DNA from: an uncultured Selenomonadales bacterium
GTDB taxonomy: Bacteria; Bacillota; Negativicutes; Acidaminococcales; Acidaminococcaceae
Length of the DNA stretch: 64,000 nucleotides
Direction of reading: 5' to 3'
Assembly: GCA_900315345.1 (NCBI GenBank)
Contig: OMYP01000006.1
Coordinates: forward strand, 1 to 64,000
In this document: positions 1 to 8,194 of the stretch, one piece after another
Layout: each line of letters begins with the position of its first letter
Position numbering within the stretch: the first letter of the stretch is position 1
Notes under the pieces: generated by a model
Database searches by the model: none
The model's input: only the letters and a program-made list of their open reading frames with translations
Told to the model about the DNA's origin: nothing
Program-made: the position numbers and the translations under genes

Positions 1-1
1 C

Positions 2-283
2 CACCGTCTGCGCGTAGGCGCCAGGCTGATCCATGCGCTGAACGAGAAAAATAAGATTTACGGCGGACTGGGGTACCAGTATGAATTCAGCGGGGATGCA
101 CGGGCGACCTACCGTGGCGAAGGTACGCCGAGCCCGGGAGTGAAAGGCAGCAGCGGCCTGATCGAACTGGGCTGGCAGGTTACGCCCGGCAAGGGCCCCA
201 TGGCGATTGATTTCGGCGTAACGGGCTGGGTCGGCAAACAGCGCGGCGTTACGGCAAACCTGCAGGCCTGCTGGACGTTCTGA
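2..283 (+). CDS. Autotransporter beta-barrel domain, C-terminal end (partial)
   Basis: The window opens inside this gene, and only the last 93 residues are visible. They show the alternating polar/hydrophobic pattern of outer-membrane beta strands, with RLRVGARLIHALN, KIYGGLGYQYEF, GLIELGWQV and MAIDFGVTGWVGKQRGV. The protein ends in an aromatic residue (ACWTF), the usual C-terminal signal for outer-membrane barrel insertion. This matches the last strands of autotransporter (type V secretion) barrels, in particular the 'GVTGWVGKQRGV' penultimate hairpin. The passenger domain lies upstream of the window, so its function is unknown. A strong terminator follows directly. Confidence 0.8.
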   Translation, partial: HRLRVGARLIHALNEKNKIYGGLGYQYEFSGDARATYRGEGTPSPGVKGSSGLIELGWQVTPGKGPMAIDFGVTGWVGKQRGVTANLQACWTF

Positions 284-304
284 TAAGTACAGGTAAACCA
301 ATTT

Positions 305-358
305 AAAAATCCATGCCAACCCGAACGCAATGCGGGTTAGCATGGATTTTTTTTTTTT
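305..358 (+). terminator. Rho-independent terminator after the autotransporter gene
   Basis: A long stem (AAAAATCCATGC plus AACCCG on the left arm, CGGGTT plus GCATGGATTTTT on the right) with a 9-nt loop is followed by an uninterrupted run of T. Confidence 0.9.
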
Positions 359-451
359 GTGCGTAAAAAAGCCGGACGCTGTTACACGTCCGGTGGGAAG
401 ATTAAAACTTAAAGCACAGCTACGCCAATGGACTTGGCAAATCAAAAGGTT

Positions 452-775
452 TCATGTCTTAGCAAGCTTTTTCATCAACTCTGGTCCTGCGTCCTTCATC
501 AGCGTAATGCCAAAACATTTCTTCCCTGCATCCTTCAGTGAAACCCCAATGTGGTACACGGTCTTTCTGTCCATAATCAGAAAATGGTCATGAAATATAT
601 TGGCGTATTTCACATCCAGCTGCGGGTACTGCGCGTTAAAGGCGGCTACGTCCTGCGCCGTCAGTTTTGTCTTTGGAAATGTATAAATTGTCACGGCCAC
701 ACCGGATTTTTTCTTCGCTAATACGTTCAGCGTGCTCACATCCACGTATCCGTCTATCAGGTGAAGTGCTATCAT
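452..775 (-). pseudogene. Remnant of an ORF6N-type DNA-binding protein (C-terminal part only)
   Basis: The 107 codons correspond to the C-terminal half of ORF6N-domain proteins, which are phage or defence-associated and about 300 residues long. The recognisable blocks are LHLIDGYVDVSTLNVLAKK, VAVTIYTF, FNAQYPQL and the phospholipase-D-like FHDHFLIMD-x4-YHIGVSLKDAGKK. The N-terminal ORF6N domain is absent. The fragment starts next to the left end of an IS3-type remnant, so an insertion or deletion probably removed the 5' part. No ribosome-binding site supports the internal ATG. I call it a pseudogene; a functional short protein is unlikely. Confidence 0.65.
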
Positions 776-840
776 TAAAGTACAGTCGATAAACTTACAA
801 AATCATGCTATCATAAAAGATATCAGGAGGCGGTAAGTTT

Positions 841-975
841 ATGCAGTACGACAAAACTTTTAAAGAAGAAGCGGTTCGGCTGTCCGATGAGATCGGCCCG
901 AAAAAAGCAGCCGAACAGCTTGGCATGTACAACGTGACATATCTGTTGAAGAACCGTTTTTGGGCCACGGCGTAA
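841..975 (+). pseudogene. IS3-family transposase OrfA, N-terminal remnant
   Basis: A good ribosome-binding site (AGGAGG, 826-831) precedes an ATG. The first 29 residues (MQYDKTFKEEAVRLSDEIG, then PKKAAEQLGM) match the start of IS3-family OrfA proteins, with their helix-turn-helix. From position 928 the reading frame runs into the dispersed repeat R2 and stops at 973-975. No OrfB and no right inverted repeat are visible, so this is a dead fragment truncated by the repeat. Confidence 0.65.
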
Positions 976-1135
976 TGGCAGCTTGTTCGAACAAAGCGAT
1001 AAAAATGCACGTATGATATGTTAAAAAGATACAGACAATATAGCCTATGTATTATTATAACAACAAGCAGGCTCAAAACCCGCTCTATGACTGAAGTTGC
1101 GAAAAAAATTGGGTCACTAAAATGACCCGGTTTTG
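928..1135. repeat. Dispersed repeat R2, copy A (long)
   Basis: This copy shares a leading stretch (TACAACGTGACATATCTG) with copy B at 2833. It shares the core GTAATGGCAGCTTGTTCGAA and the following 150 bases with copy C at 55220. The core contains the palindrome TTGTTCGAACAA. The element ends in a terminator-like hairpin (GGGTCA, loop CTAAAA, TGACCC, GG, TTTT) at 1111-1134. It is intergenic and has no long open frame. Confidence 0.75.
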
Positions 1136-1236
1136 TATTCTTTGAGTCGTCGGTTTACGGAAAGCAGTTTTTAAATGTTGTGTCTCTGTTGAATTTCATA
1201 GCATAATTTCAAATCAGTTTTATTCTGGCTCTCTAT

Positions 1237-1315
1237 TTAAAGATTTTCATATTGAATTAAAAATCTTAAAATACTACTTTAAGATTTTGTTGATTTTGAA
1301 AAAATCTTAAAGTAG
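1237..1315. repeat. Alternating TTAAGATTTT motifs with a perfect 15-bp inverted repeat
   Basis: Four copies of the motif AAAATCTTWAA/TTWAAGATTTT lie in alternating orientation (about 1237, 1260, 1277 and 1301). The last two form a perfect 15-bp inverted repeat: CTACTTTAAGATTTT at 1274-1288 and its complement at 1301-1315, with a 12-nt gap. The ATPase start is 82 bp downstream. It could be an operator or a strong hairpin. Confidence 0.7.
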
Positions 1316-1397
1316 AATGAAAGAGAACGATGTACCAAAATCAGAGTAATGTATTAGTAACTGAAAATAGATAATTGGGAGCCGGGGAGATAGGCAA

Positions 1398-2579
1398 ATG
1401 ATCATCAGAGAACATTATCTTTCACAAATCAGGCCATTTTATGACAGTGACCTGATTAAAATCATAACAGGAATTCGCCGTTGCGGGAAATCGATTATCC
1501 TGCAACAGACAAGGGAGGAACTGGAGGCAAGGCAGAAAAAGTGCCTGTTCCTTGATTTTGAATTGCGCCCTGTCCGCGTGATGATTCCGGATGCCGATGC
1601 GCTCCTGAATTATGTAAACGGATATCTGGGAGAGGAAAAGCTGTATCTTTTCCTGGATGAAGTGCAAAATGTTGCGGGATGGAATGAAGCCTGCAGGACA
1701 TTACGGCTTTATAACTGTTCTGTATTTATTACGGGCAGTAACTCCAAGCTTCTTTCCAGAGAATTTATAAAGGAATTGTCCGGGCGCTATGTTTCGTTCC
1801 GGATCAGGCCGTTTGTATACAGAGAAGCGAAGGAATATGCCGATGCATTGGGAAAGCCCTTTGAAATCAGCGATTACCTTGTCTGGGGCGGCTTTCCCGC
1901 AGCGTTGGAACAACCTGGCCCGGAAGCCGTAAAACGCTATCTGGAAGATTTGAATAACACAATTATTTATAACGATCTGGAAAACCGTTACAGCATCCGG
2001 AAACGGGATGTGTTCGAGCGGCTTGTTGATTATGTGCTGCTTTCCAACGCAAGGATATTCAGCGCAAAATCAATTACTGATTACATGAAAGGACAAAATA
2101 TTACCATTTCTGTGCCGACCGTAATCAAATACCTTGGCTATTTGAAAGAAGCATACGTCATTGAAGATATTCCTTTGTATTCACCCAAGGCAAAGGCAAA
2201 GCTGAATTACTATTACAAATTGTATGACGAAGATGTTTCGATGAACAGCATACGGCAGACAGGCAATCGGTTTGACCTGACCCACAATCTTGAAAATATT
2301 GTACTGAATGAACTGGCGTATATGGGGTATGAGGTATCTGTATATAACAATAAAGGAAGGGAAATCGATTTTCGTGCGGCAAAGGAAGGGAAAGTATATC
2401 TGGTACAGGTGGCTTACAGTGTTGCGGAAGATAAAGCATATGAAAGGGAATTCTCCGCTTTTTCCAGTGTTGATAATGCCATGAAGAAGATTATTATAAC
2501 CAATGATGAAATTGATTATTCCACAAGCACGGTTTATCACTACAAACTGAAAGACTTCCTCTGGATGGATGAACTGTAA
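1398..2579 (+). CDS. AAA-family ATPase with DUF4143 C-terminal domain
   Basis: The 393-residue protein has a Walker A motif at residues 25-32 (GIRRCGKS) and a Walker B motif (LYLFLDEVQN) near residue 85, followed by a sensor-like FITGSNSKLL. The C-terminal half carries the DUF4143 layout, including a conserved EIDF-x7-YLVQV segment that resembles the core of a PD-(D/E)XK nuclease fold. Such proteins are common accessory genes of bacteria and archaea, and their cellular role is not established. The gene stands alone after an AT-rich intergenic region with inverted repeats. The ATG start agrees with the conserved N-terminus IIREHYLSQIRPFYDS. Family assignment is firm; function is unknown. Confidence 0.85.
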   Translation: MIIREHYLSQIRPFYDSDLIKIITGIRRCGKSIILQQTREELEARQKKCLFLDFELRPVRVMIPDADALLNYVNGYLGEEKLYLFLDEVQNVAGWNEACRTLRLYNCSVFITGSNSKLLSREFIKELSGRYVSFRIRPFVYREAKEYADALGKPFEISDYLVWGGFPAALEQPGPEAVKRYLEDLNNTIIYNDLENRYSIRKRDVFERLVDYVLLSNARIFSAKSITDYMKGQNITISVPTVIKYLGYLKEAYVIEDIPLYSPKAKAKLNYYYKLYDEDVSMNSIRQTGNRFDLTHNLENIVLNELAYMGYEVSVYNNKGREIDFRAAKEGKVYLVQVAYSVAEDKAYEREFSAFSSVDNAMKKIIITNDEIDYSTSTVYHYKLKDFLWMDEL

Positions 2580-2650
2580 GGGCATCTGCAAAATAGAAAA
2601 GTAGCGGCGTCCGGAAGGGTGCCGTTTTAAGTTAAACAATACCAATAAAC

Positions 2651-2825
2651 GCAACTAAGGGGAAGGCATAAGTAAAACATAGGAAAGGATTGCGTTTATT
2701 TCATGAGATGAAATTCGTCGTCGTGGCGAGACTGTTTGAGGGACGAAGTCCCGAGTTTCGAAGCCACAGACGAATGAATCCATGAAATAGCAATTCTTGA
2801 CGGTTTTGCGTTGCCTTCCCTTTGC
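2651..2825. repeat. Structured palindromic repeat R1, long copy 1
   Basis: The outer arms (GGGAAGGCA to TGCCTTCCC) enclose a stem ATTTCATG/CATGAAAT, an inner stem ATTCGTC with GTGGC / GCCAC with GACGAAT, and an apical hairpin GGGAC-GAA-GTCCC. The same architecture recurs at 5842-6050 and 56526-56710 with compensatory changes. It lies between the ATPase gene and convergent sfsA. Confidence 0.85.
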
Positions 2826-2832
2826 AATTTAT

Positions 2833-2917
2833 TATGTACAACGTTACATATCTATTGAAGAACCGTTTCAGGGGCCACGGCGTAATGGCAGCTTGTTCGA
2901 ACAAAGCGATAAAAATG
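2833..2917. repeat. Dispersed repeat R2, copy B (short)
   Basis: This copy shares TACAACGT(T/G)ACATATCT, TTGAAGAACCGTTT and the core GGCCACGGCGTAATGGCAGC, TTGTTCGAACAAAGCGATAA with copy A. It ends at the sfsA 3' end and lacks the distal half with its terminator-like hairpin. Confidence 0.75.
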
Positions 2918-2919
2918 TT

Positions 2920-3615
2920 TTACAGTTTAATTTCAAGCGGCTTATCCATTTTCATTTCATCCGGGCTGACGGTACACATATAGGCCAGCAGTTCCACGCC
3001 GGCCTGTTTTGCCTCACACAGCGCATCCGCAAACTCCGGGTGCGTTTTTCTGTTGGGGGTGAAGTAACGGGCCCGTTCCATCTGCACAACGAAGAGAATA
3101 TATGTTTCGTAACCTTCTGCATGACATTGGATCAGTTCATGCACATGCTTCACGCCCCGTTCCGTGGGAGCGTCGGGGAAGAGGACAACGCCGTCGTCTT
3201 CCAGCGTAACGCCTTTCACTTCAATGAAAATTTTGCGCTTATTGCATTCCAGATAAAAATCAAAACGGGAGTTGCCGTGCCTGCACTCCGGCTTCAGCAG
3301 ATCGATTTGGCCGAACGGGGAGGCTCCGGAAGCCAGCCACTCTTTCACCGCTGCGTTGGGGGCCTGGGAGTCCATGTTGATAAGGAGGGTGCTGCTTTCC
3401 ACTTTCTTTTCCACAGCAATCAAATCAAATTTTGTTTTGCGGTTCGGATTGTCGCTGACGGCGCAATAGACAGTGCAGCCAGACACTAACAGTTCTTTGC
3501 AGCGGCCTGTGTTTTTCACGTGGCAAACTTCTTCTTTTCCATGGATGCATACGTGGGCGATGAAGCGGTTGGGACGTTTCAGAAAAACTCCGGGGATGAC
3601 GCGGTTGTATTTCAT
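2920..3615 (-). CDS. sfsA: SfsA family protein (sugar fermentation stimulation homologue)
   Basis: The 231 residues are the usual length for SfsA. The N-terminal OB-like part (RFIAHVCIHGKEEVCHVKNT, GRCKELL) is followed by a nuclease-like core with ESSTLLINMDSQAPNAAV, SRFDFYLE and KIFIEVKGVTLE; the last has the D...E-x-K arrangement of PD-(D/E)XK folds. E. coli SfsA was described as a regulator of maltose genes and nucleic acid binder, but the family role is still vague. The gene is transcribed toward the ATPase gene and flanked by R1 copies on both sides. The start ATG is the only one upstream of the conserved block. Confidence 0.9.
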   Translation of the reverse strand: MKYNRVIPGVFLKRPNRFIAHVCIHGKEEVCHVKNTGRCKELLVSGCTVYCAVSDNPNRKTKFDLIAVEKKVESSTLLINMDSQAPNAAVKEWLASGASPFGQIDLLKPECRHGNSRFDFYLECNKRKIFIEVKGVTLEDDGVVLFPDAPTERGVKHVHELIQCHAEGYETYILFVVQMERARYFTPNRKTHPEFADALCEAKQAGVELLAYMCTVSPDEMKMDKPLEIKL

Positions 3616-3650
3616 GTTATAAGACCTTTCTGAAATTTTAGTAGGATTAG

Positions 3651-3708
3651 AGATTCAAGATATGGCATAGAACCCATTGACGGTTTTGCGTGCCTTATCT
3701 CTGAATCT
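3651..3708. repeat. Structured palindromic repeat R1, short copy 1
   Basis: Only the outer stem of R1 is kept: AGATTCA ... GGCA on the left and GACGGTTTTGCGTGCC ... TGAATCT on the right. It lies between the divergent sfsA and rlmI-like genes and ends in a T-run on the plus strand. Confidence 0.65.
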
Positions 3709-3736
3709 TTTTATCTTTAATATAGGTTGTCTCTAT

Positions 3737-3764
3737 TTTTCCAATTACGTTATTATGGTATAAT
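3737..3764 (+). promoter_or_regulatory. Probable promoter of the RlmI-like gene (extended -10)
   Basis: TGGTATAAT at 3756-3764 is a perfect extended -10, with a weak -35 (TTTTCC) 16 bp upstream. The coding start lies 70 bp downstream. Confidence 0.5.
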
Positions 3765-3834
3765 TAACTTTAAGACAATTATTCCAAAATGTAAAGCGGA
3801 AAGCAAACAGGACAGGAAAAGACAAAGGAGAGCT

Positions 3835-5058
3835 ATGCGAAACTATCCGAAGTTTTATATTACGAAAAAAGGGGAACGGTCAGCCCGGAACGGCCATCCT
3901 TGGGTGTACGGAGAAGAAGTGACGAAAACCGAGGGGACCTATGCCAACGGCGACCTGGTGGATGTGGTGACGGAAAAGGGAAAGTATCTGGGCACCGGTT
4001 TTGTCAACGACAACAGTAAGATCCGGGTGCGTATCATCAGCACCAATACCAATGATAAATTTGACGAAGCCTTCTGGGAACGGCGGCTGCGCTACGCGTT
4101 AGACTACCGCAAAACCGTAATGCCGGGGGACGATTATAATTGTTGCCGCCTGATTTTTGGGGAAGCGGACCAGTTCCCGGGCTGGACGGTGGACCGTTAC
4201 AATGATCTGCTGGTGATCCAGACCATGTCCTTAGGTATGGAGCTGCGCAAGGCCATGCTGATTCCCCTGCTGGTAAAGCTGCTGCGTGAGGATGGGGAAA
4301 CCATTACCGGCGTGTACGAACGGAACGATGTGAAGATCCGTCTGCTGGAAGGCATGGAGGAAGGGAAAGGCTGGTTCCCCCTGGAAGGGGAAGCTGCACC
4401 TGAGTCGGCGGTTACGACGATCTGCGAGAACGGCATTTATTACGATGTGGACGTGGAGAACGGACAGAAGACAGGCTTCTTCCTTGACCAGAAATACAAC
4501 CGGCTGAATGTGGCCCGCATTGCAAAAGGCCGCCGGGTGCTGGACTGTTTTACCCATACGGGAAGCTTTGCCCTGAACGCGGCCAAAGGCGGCGCGGCCC
4601 ATGTGACGGCAGTGGATGTAAGCGGGGAGGCCTGCCGGATGACAGCCCTGAATGCAAAGAAAAATGGCGTAGCGGACCGTATGGACGTGGTGCAGGCGGA
4701 TGTGTTTGCCCTGCTGGACAAGCTGGAAGCGGAACACAACCGTGACTACGATTTTATCATACTGGACCCGCCTGCCTTTACCAAAAGCCGGAAGACAGTG
4801 CGCAACGCCACGGCGGGGTACAAGGACATCAACCTGAAAGCCATGAAGCTGCTGCCCCGTGGCGGGTATCTGGCTACCTGCAGCTGCTCCCACTTTATGA
4901 AGGAAGAACTGTTTGTGGAGATGCTGCGGGAAGCGGCGGCGGAAGCCCATGTGACCTTGCGGCAGATCGAAGCACGGCAGCAGGCCCCGGACCATCCCAT
5001 TTTGTGGAACGTGCCGGAGACGAATTACTTGAAGTTTTTTATTTTTCAGGTAGTGTGA
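3835..5058 (+). CDS. rlmI: Class I SAM-dependent rRNA methyltransferase, RlmI (23S C1962) family
   Basis: The protein is 407 residues from the ATG preceded by AAGGAGAGCT; a longer frame starting at 3727 overlaps the promoter and is unlikely. An N-terminal PUA domain (RNGHPWVYGEEV, ANGDLVDVV) is followed by the methyltransferase domain. That domain has the SAM-binding motif VLDCFTHTGSFALNAA, the acidic VTAVDVS loop, the base-contacting DPPAF motif (FIILDPPAFTKS) and a Cys-rich CSCSHFM strand. RlmI makes m5C in 23S rRNA, and members of this family can act on other positions, so the exact target is inferred. The gene is followed after 18 bp by the exodeoxyribonuclease gene, probably co-transcribed. 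Confidence 0.85.
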   Translation: MRNYPKFYITKKGERSARNGHPWVYGEEVTKTEGTYANGDLVDVVTEKGKYLGTGFVNDNSKIRVRIISTNTNDKFDEAFWERRLRYALDYRKTVMPGDDYNCCRLIFGEADQFPGWTVDRYNDLLVIQTMSLGMELRKAMLIPLLVKLLREDGETITGVYERNDVKIRLLEGMEEGKGWFPLEGEAAPESAVTTICENGIYYDVDVENGQKTGFFLDQKYNRLNVARIAKGRRVLDCFTHTGSFALNAAKGGAAHVTAVDVSGEACRMTALNAKKNGVADRMDVVQADVFALLDKLEAEHNRDYDFIILDPPAFTKSRKTVRNATAGYKDINLKAMKLLPRGGYLATCSCSHFMKEELFVEMLREAAAEAHVTLRQIEARQQAPDHPILWNVPETNYLKFFIFQVV

Positions 5059-5076
5059 AAAGAAAGAGGAACGCGT

Positions 5077-5832
5077 ATGAAACTGATTTCCTGGAATGTA
5101 AACGGGCTCCGGGCCTGTATGAATAAAGGCTTTGCAGATTTTATGGCGGAAGCTGACGCGGATATTTTTTGCGTGCAGGAGACCAAGATGCAGCGGGAAC
5201 AGGCAACTTTTGATTTTCCCGGTTACTTTGAATACTGGAACAGTGCAGAGAAGAAAGGATACTCCGGCACGGCAGTATTTACAAAAGAAGAGCCCCTGGA
5301 AGTAACCTACGGCTTGGGCATCGACGAACACGATCACGAAGGCCGGGTCATCACCTGCCAATTTCCGGAGTTCTATCTGGTGAACGTGTACACTCCCAAT
5401 TCTCAGGATGGCCTGACACGGCTGGCCTACCGTCAGGTGTGGGAAGATGCATTCCGGGCCTATCTGTTAACGCTGGACGCAAAGAAACCGGTGCTGGTCT
5501 GCGGTGATTTAAACGTAGCCCACAACAACATTGATCTGAAAAACTGGAAGACCAACCGGGGCAATGCGGGTTTTACCGACGAAGAACGGGCCAAGCTGAC
5601 GGAACTGCTGGCCTCCGGCTTTACCGATTCCTTCCGCTACCTGTACCCGGATAAGGAAGGCGTCTATTCCTGGTGGTCCTACCGCTTCCGGGCCCGGCAG
5701 AACAATGCCGGCTGGCGCATCGACTACTGGTTGGTATCCAACCGCTGGCAGGATAAGATTGAAGACAGCCTGATCTACACCGATGTGTTCGGCAGTGATC
5801 ACTGTCCGGTAGGGTTAGTATTAAAGATTTAA
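5077..5832 (+). CDS. xth: Exodeoxyribonuclease III (AP endonuclease)
   Basis: The 251-residue protein belongs to the ExoIII/APE1 family of the EEP fold. Visible catalytic motifs are SWNVNGLRA (metal-binding Asn), DIFCVQETK (metal-binding Glu), YTPNSQ, GDLNVAH (Asp and Asn of the active site), the WWSYR substrate contact segment and the terminal SDHCPVGL (Asp-His pair). It cleaves DNA 5' to abasic sites and degrades 3' ends during base-excision repair. It sits just upstream of the uvr genes, giving a DNA-repair neighbourhood. The ribosome-binding site AGAGGA and the ATG are well placed. Confidence 0.95.
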   Translation: MKLISWNVNGLRACMNKGFADFMAEADADIFCVQETKMQREQATFDFPGYFEYWNSAEKKGYSGTAVFTKEEPLEVTYGLGIDEHDHEGRVITCQFPEFYLVNVYTPNSQDGLTRLAYRQVWEDAFRAYLLTLDAKKPVLVCGDLNVAHNNIDLKNWKTNRGNAGFTDEERAKLTELLASGFTDSFRYLYPDKEGVYSWWSYRFRARQNNAGWRIDYWLVSNRWQDKIEDSLIYTDVFGSDHCPVGLVLKI

Positions 5833-5841
5833 ACGGAATTT

Positions 5842-6050
5842 TATGTGCATCAAATTATGCGGCAAGGTAAAGGCGTGAGCAAACCGTCGGAGACGATTGC
5901 GTCATTCCATGAGATGAAATTCGCCGTCGTGGCGAGACTGTCTGAGGGGCGAAGCCCTGAGTTTCGAAGCCACAGGCGAATGAGTCCATGGAATAGCAAC
6001 CGGTGACGGGTTTGCGATGCCTTTGCCTGACAGCATAACTTTGGCACACA
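5842..6050. repeat. Structured palindromic repeat R1, long copy 2
   Basis: It has the same nested stems as copy 1, with compensatory changes: ATTCCATG pairs with CATGGAAT, ATTCGCC with GGCGAAT, and the apical hairpin reads GGGGC-GAA-GCCCT. The outer arms extend to TGTGC / GGCACA. It ends 29 bp before the uvrB start codon, so it would be within the uvrB leader if transcribed from upstream. Confidence 0.85.
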
Positions 6051-6079
6051 AACTTCAATTTTACATACACGAGGTACCC

Positions 6080-8098
6080 ATGAATTTCGCAATCAAAGCC
6101 CCCTTCCAGCCGGCCGGTGACCAGCCTCAGGCCATCGAAAAACTGGCGGAAGGCATTCAACAGGGAATGAGGGCCCAGGTCCTCCTGGGCGCAACCGGCA
6201 CAGGCAAGACCTATACCATCGCCCAGGTCATCAACAAAGTGCAGCGGCCCACCCTGGTGCTGGCCCACAATAAGACACTGGCGGCCCAGCTGGCCAGTGA
6301 GCTGAAAGCCTTCTTTCCCGATAACGCGGTGGAATATTTTGTTTCCTATTACGACTACTATCAGCCGGAAGCCTATATTCCCCAGACTGATACCTATATT
6401 GAAAAAGATTCATCCATCAACGACGAGATCGACAAACTGCGGCACAGCGCCACCAGCGCTCTCTTCGAGCGGCGCGATGTGATCGTAGTGGCCAGCGTCA
6501 GCTGCATCTACGGTTTAGGCGGTCCCCAGGATTATTACGACTCTGTAGTGTCCCTGCGGGTAGGGCAGGTTATCGACCGCAATGCCATTCTCCGCAAACT
6601 GGTGGAAAACCAGTACACCCGCAATGACATCGACTTCCACCGGGGCACCTTCCGCGTCCGGGGGGACGTGATTGAAGTGATTCCCGCCAGCTACGGGGAA
6701 AAAGCAGTCCGCATCGAAATGTTCGACGATGAAGTGGAACAGCTGATGGAAGTGGATGTGCTCACCGGTGAAGTGGTGGCGAAACGTACCCATGTGGCCA
6801 TTTTTCCCGCATCCCATTATGTAACCAGCAAGGAAAATATGGAGCGTGCCATGGGGGACATCCGGGTGGAGCTGAAGGAACGGCTGGCCCAGCTAAAGCA
6901 TGACGGCAAGCTGCTGGAGGCCCAGCGGCTGGAGCAGCGCACCAACTACGATCTGGAAATGATGGAAGAGATGGGCTACTGCACCGGCATTGAAAACTAT
7001 TCCCGTCATATGGATAACCGGAAGGCCGGGGAGGCGCCCTTTACGCTGGTGAATTATTTTCCCAAAGACTTTTTGCTGGTGGTGGACGAATCCCATGTGA
7101 CCATTCCCCAGGTACGGGCCATGGCCCACGGGGACCGGGCCCGGAAGGAGATGCTGGTGCAGTACGGTTTCCGACTGCCTTCTGCCATTGACAACCGGCC
7201 CCTGACCTTTGAGGAATTTTATGATCGGATCAACCAGGTAGTGTATATTTCCGCCACGCCGGCGGATTTTGAATTAGGGGAAGCGGAGCAGGTAGTGGAG
7301 CAGATCATCCGTCCTACCGGACTGCTGGACCCGAAGATTGAAGTGCGGCCTATTGAAGGACAGATCGACGACCTGATGGGGGAGATCCGCAAGACCGTAG
7401 CCCAGGGGGAACGGGTACTGGTGACCACCCTGACCAAACGGATGGCGGAGGACCTGACGGATTACCTGAAACAGCACGACGTCCGGGTACGTTACCTTCA
7501 CTCTGATATCGTTACCATTGAACGGGCACAGATCATTGACGAACTGCGGTCCGGTGAGTTCGATGTGCTGGTAGGCATCAACCTGCTCCGGGAAGGACTG
7601 GATCTGCCGGAGGTAAGCTGCATTGCCATTCTGGATGCGGACAAGGAAGGCTTCCTCCGCAGCGATACGGCCATGGTACAGACCATCGGGCGGGCGGCCC
7701 GGAACGAACACGGCCATGTTGTCATGTATGCGGACCGGCTGACGGATTCCATGAAGCGGGCCATCGACGAGACCAACCGCCGCCGGGAACTGCAGGAAAG
7801 ATTCAATAAAGAACATGGCATCACGCCGAAGACGGTTTATAAAGAGCAACGTCATCTCATTAAACTGACCAGGGTGGAAGAAGATCTGGACACGAAGAAA
7901 GCCTATGATGACAAAGCCTTGAAGAAAAGCAGCGTGGCGGCCCTGCGAAAACTGGCGAAAAGCCTGGAAAGCAAAATGGCACAGGCTGCTAAAGAGCTTG
8001 ATTTTGAAACGGCAGCAGAGCTGCGGGACCGTTTGATCATAGTAAAAGGACAGCTGGGGGAAAAGCTGCAGCCCGGCAAGAAGAAAAAAATATTTTAA
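6080..8098 (+). CDS. uvrB: Excinuclease ABC subunit B
   Basis: The protein is 672 residues from the ATG before [18 protein letters not shown], the conserved N-terminus; upstream codons lie in repeat R1. UvrB is the damage-verifying helicase of nucleotide excision repair. Visible features are Walker A GATGTGKT, the beta-hairpin [12 protein letters not shown] that probes the DNA strand, Walker B VVDESH, the helicase motifs [21 protein letters not shown] and TIGRAARN, and a C-terminal UVR motif ([15 protein letters not shown]) that binds UvrC. No LexA-type box is apparent in front of the gene. uvrA follows after 96 bp. Confidence 0.97.
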   Translation: MNFAIKAPFQPAGDQPQAIEKLAEGIQQGMRAQVLLGATGTGKTYTIAQVINKVQRPTLVLAHNKTLAAQLASELKAFFPDNAVEYFVSYYDYYQPEAYIPQTDTYIEKDSSINDEIDKLRHSATSALFERRDVIVVASVSCIYGLGGPQDYYDSVVSLRVGQVIDRNAILRKLVENQYTRNDIDFHRGTFRVRGDVIEVIPASYGEKAVRIEMFDDEVEQLMEVDVLTGEVVAKRTHVAIFPASHYVTSKENMERAMGDIRVELKERLAQLKHDGKLLEAQRLEQRTNYDLEMMEEMGYCTGIENYSRHMDNRKAGEAPFTLVNYFPKDFLLVVDESHVTIPQVRAMAHGDRARKEMLVQYGFRLPSAIDNRPLTFEEFYDRINQVVYISATPADFELGEAEQVVEQIIRPTGLLDPKIEVRPIEGQIDDLMGEIRKTVAQGERVLVTTLTKRMAEDLTDYLKQHDVRVRYLHSDIVTIERAQIIDELRSGEFDVLVGINLLREGLDLPEVSCIAILDADKEGFLRSDTAMVQTIGRAARNEHGHVVMYADRLTDSMKRAIDETNRRRELQERFNKEHGITPKTVYKEQRHLIKLTRVEEDLDTKKAYDDKALKKSSVAALRKLAKSLESKMAQAAKELDFETAAELRDRLIIVKGQLGEKLQPGKKKKIF

Positions 8099-8194
8099 CA
8101 TGTTTTGCTTTTGTATGAAATTAGATGTAAATCATTCAGAATCAGGAATCGTGATTGTGCTGCGGTAAGAGCAGCAAAATGAGGAACCCGAATT

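Noticed and set aside
2797..3489. A 230-codon open frame on the plus strand opposite sfsA
   Set aside because: It is antisense to a well-conserved sfsA gene and has no recognisable domain; it is a shadow frame.
3727..3834. N-terminal extension of the RlmI-like protein
   Set aside because: The extra 36 codons start at TTG, overlap the extended -10 promoter and are followed by an ATG with a better ribosome-binding site.
5850..6092. Open reading frames through the R1 repeats (for example on the minus strand)
   Set aside because: They are by-products of the palindromic sequence, have no ribosome-binding site, and differ between copies only in ways that keep base pairing.
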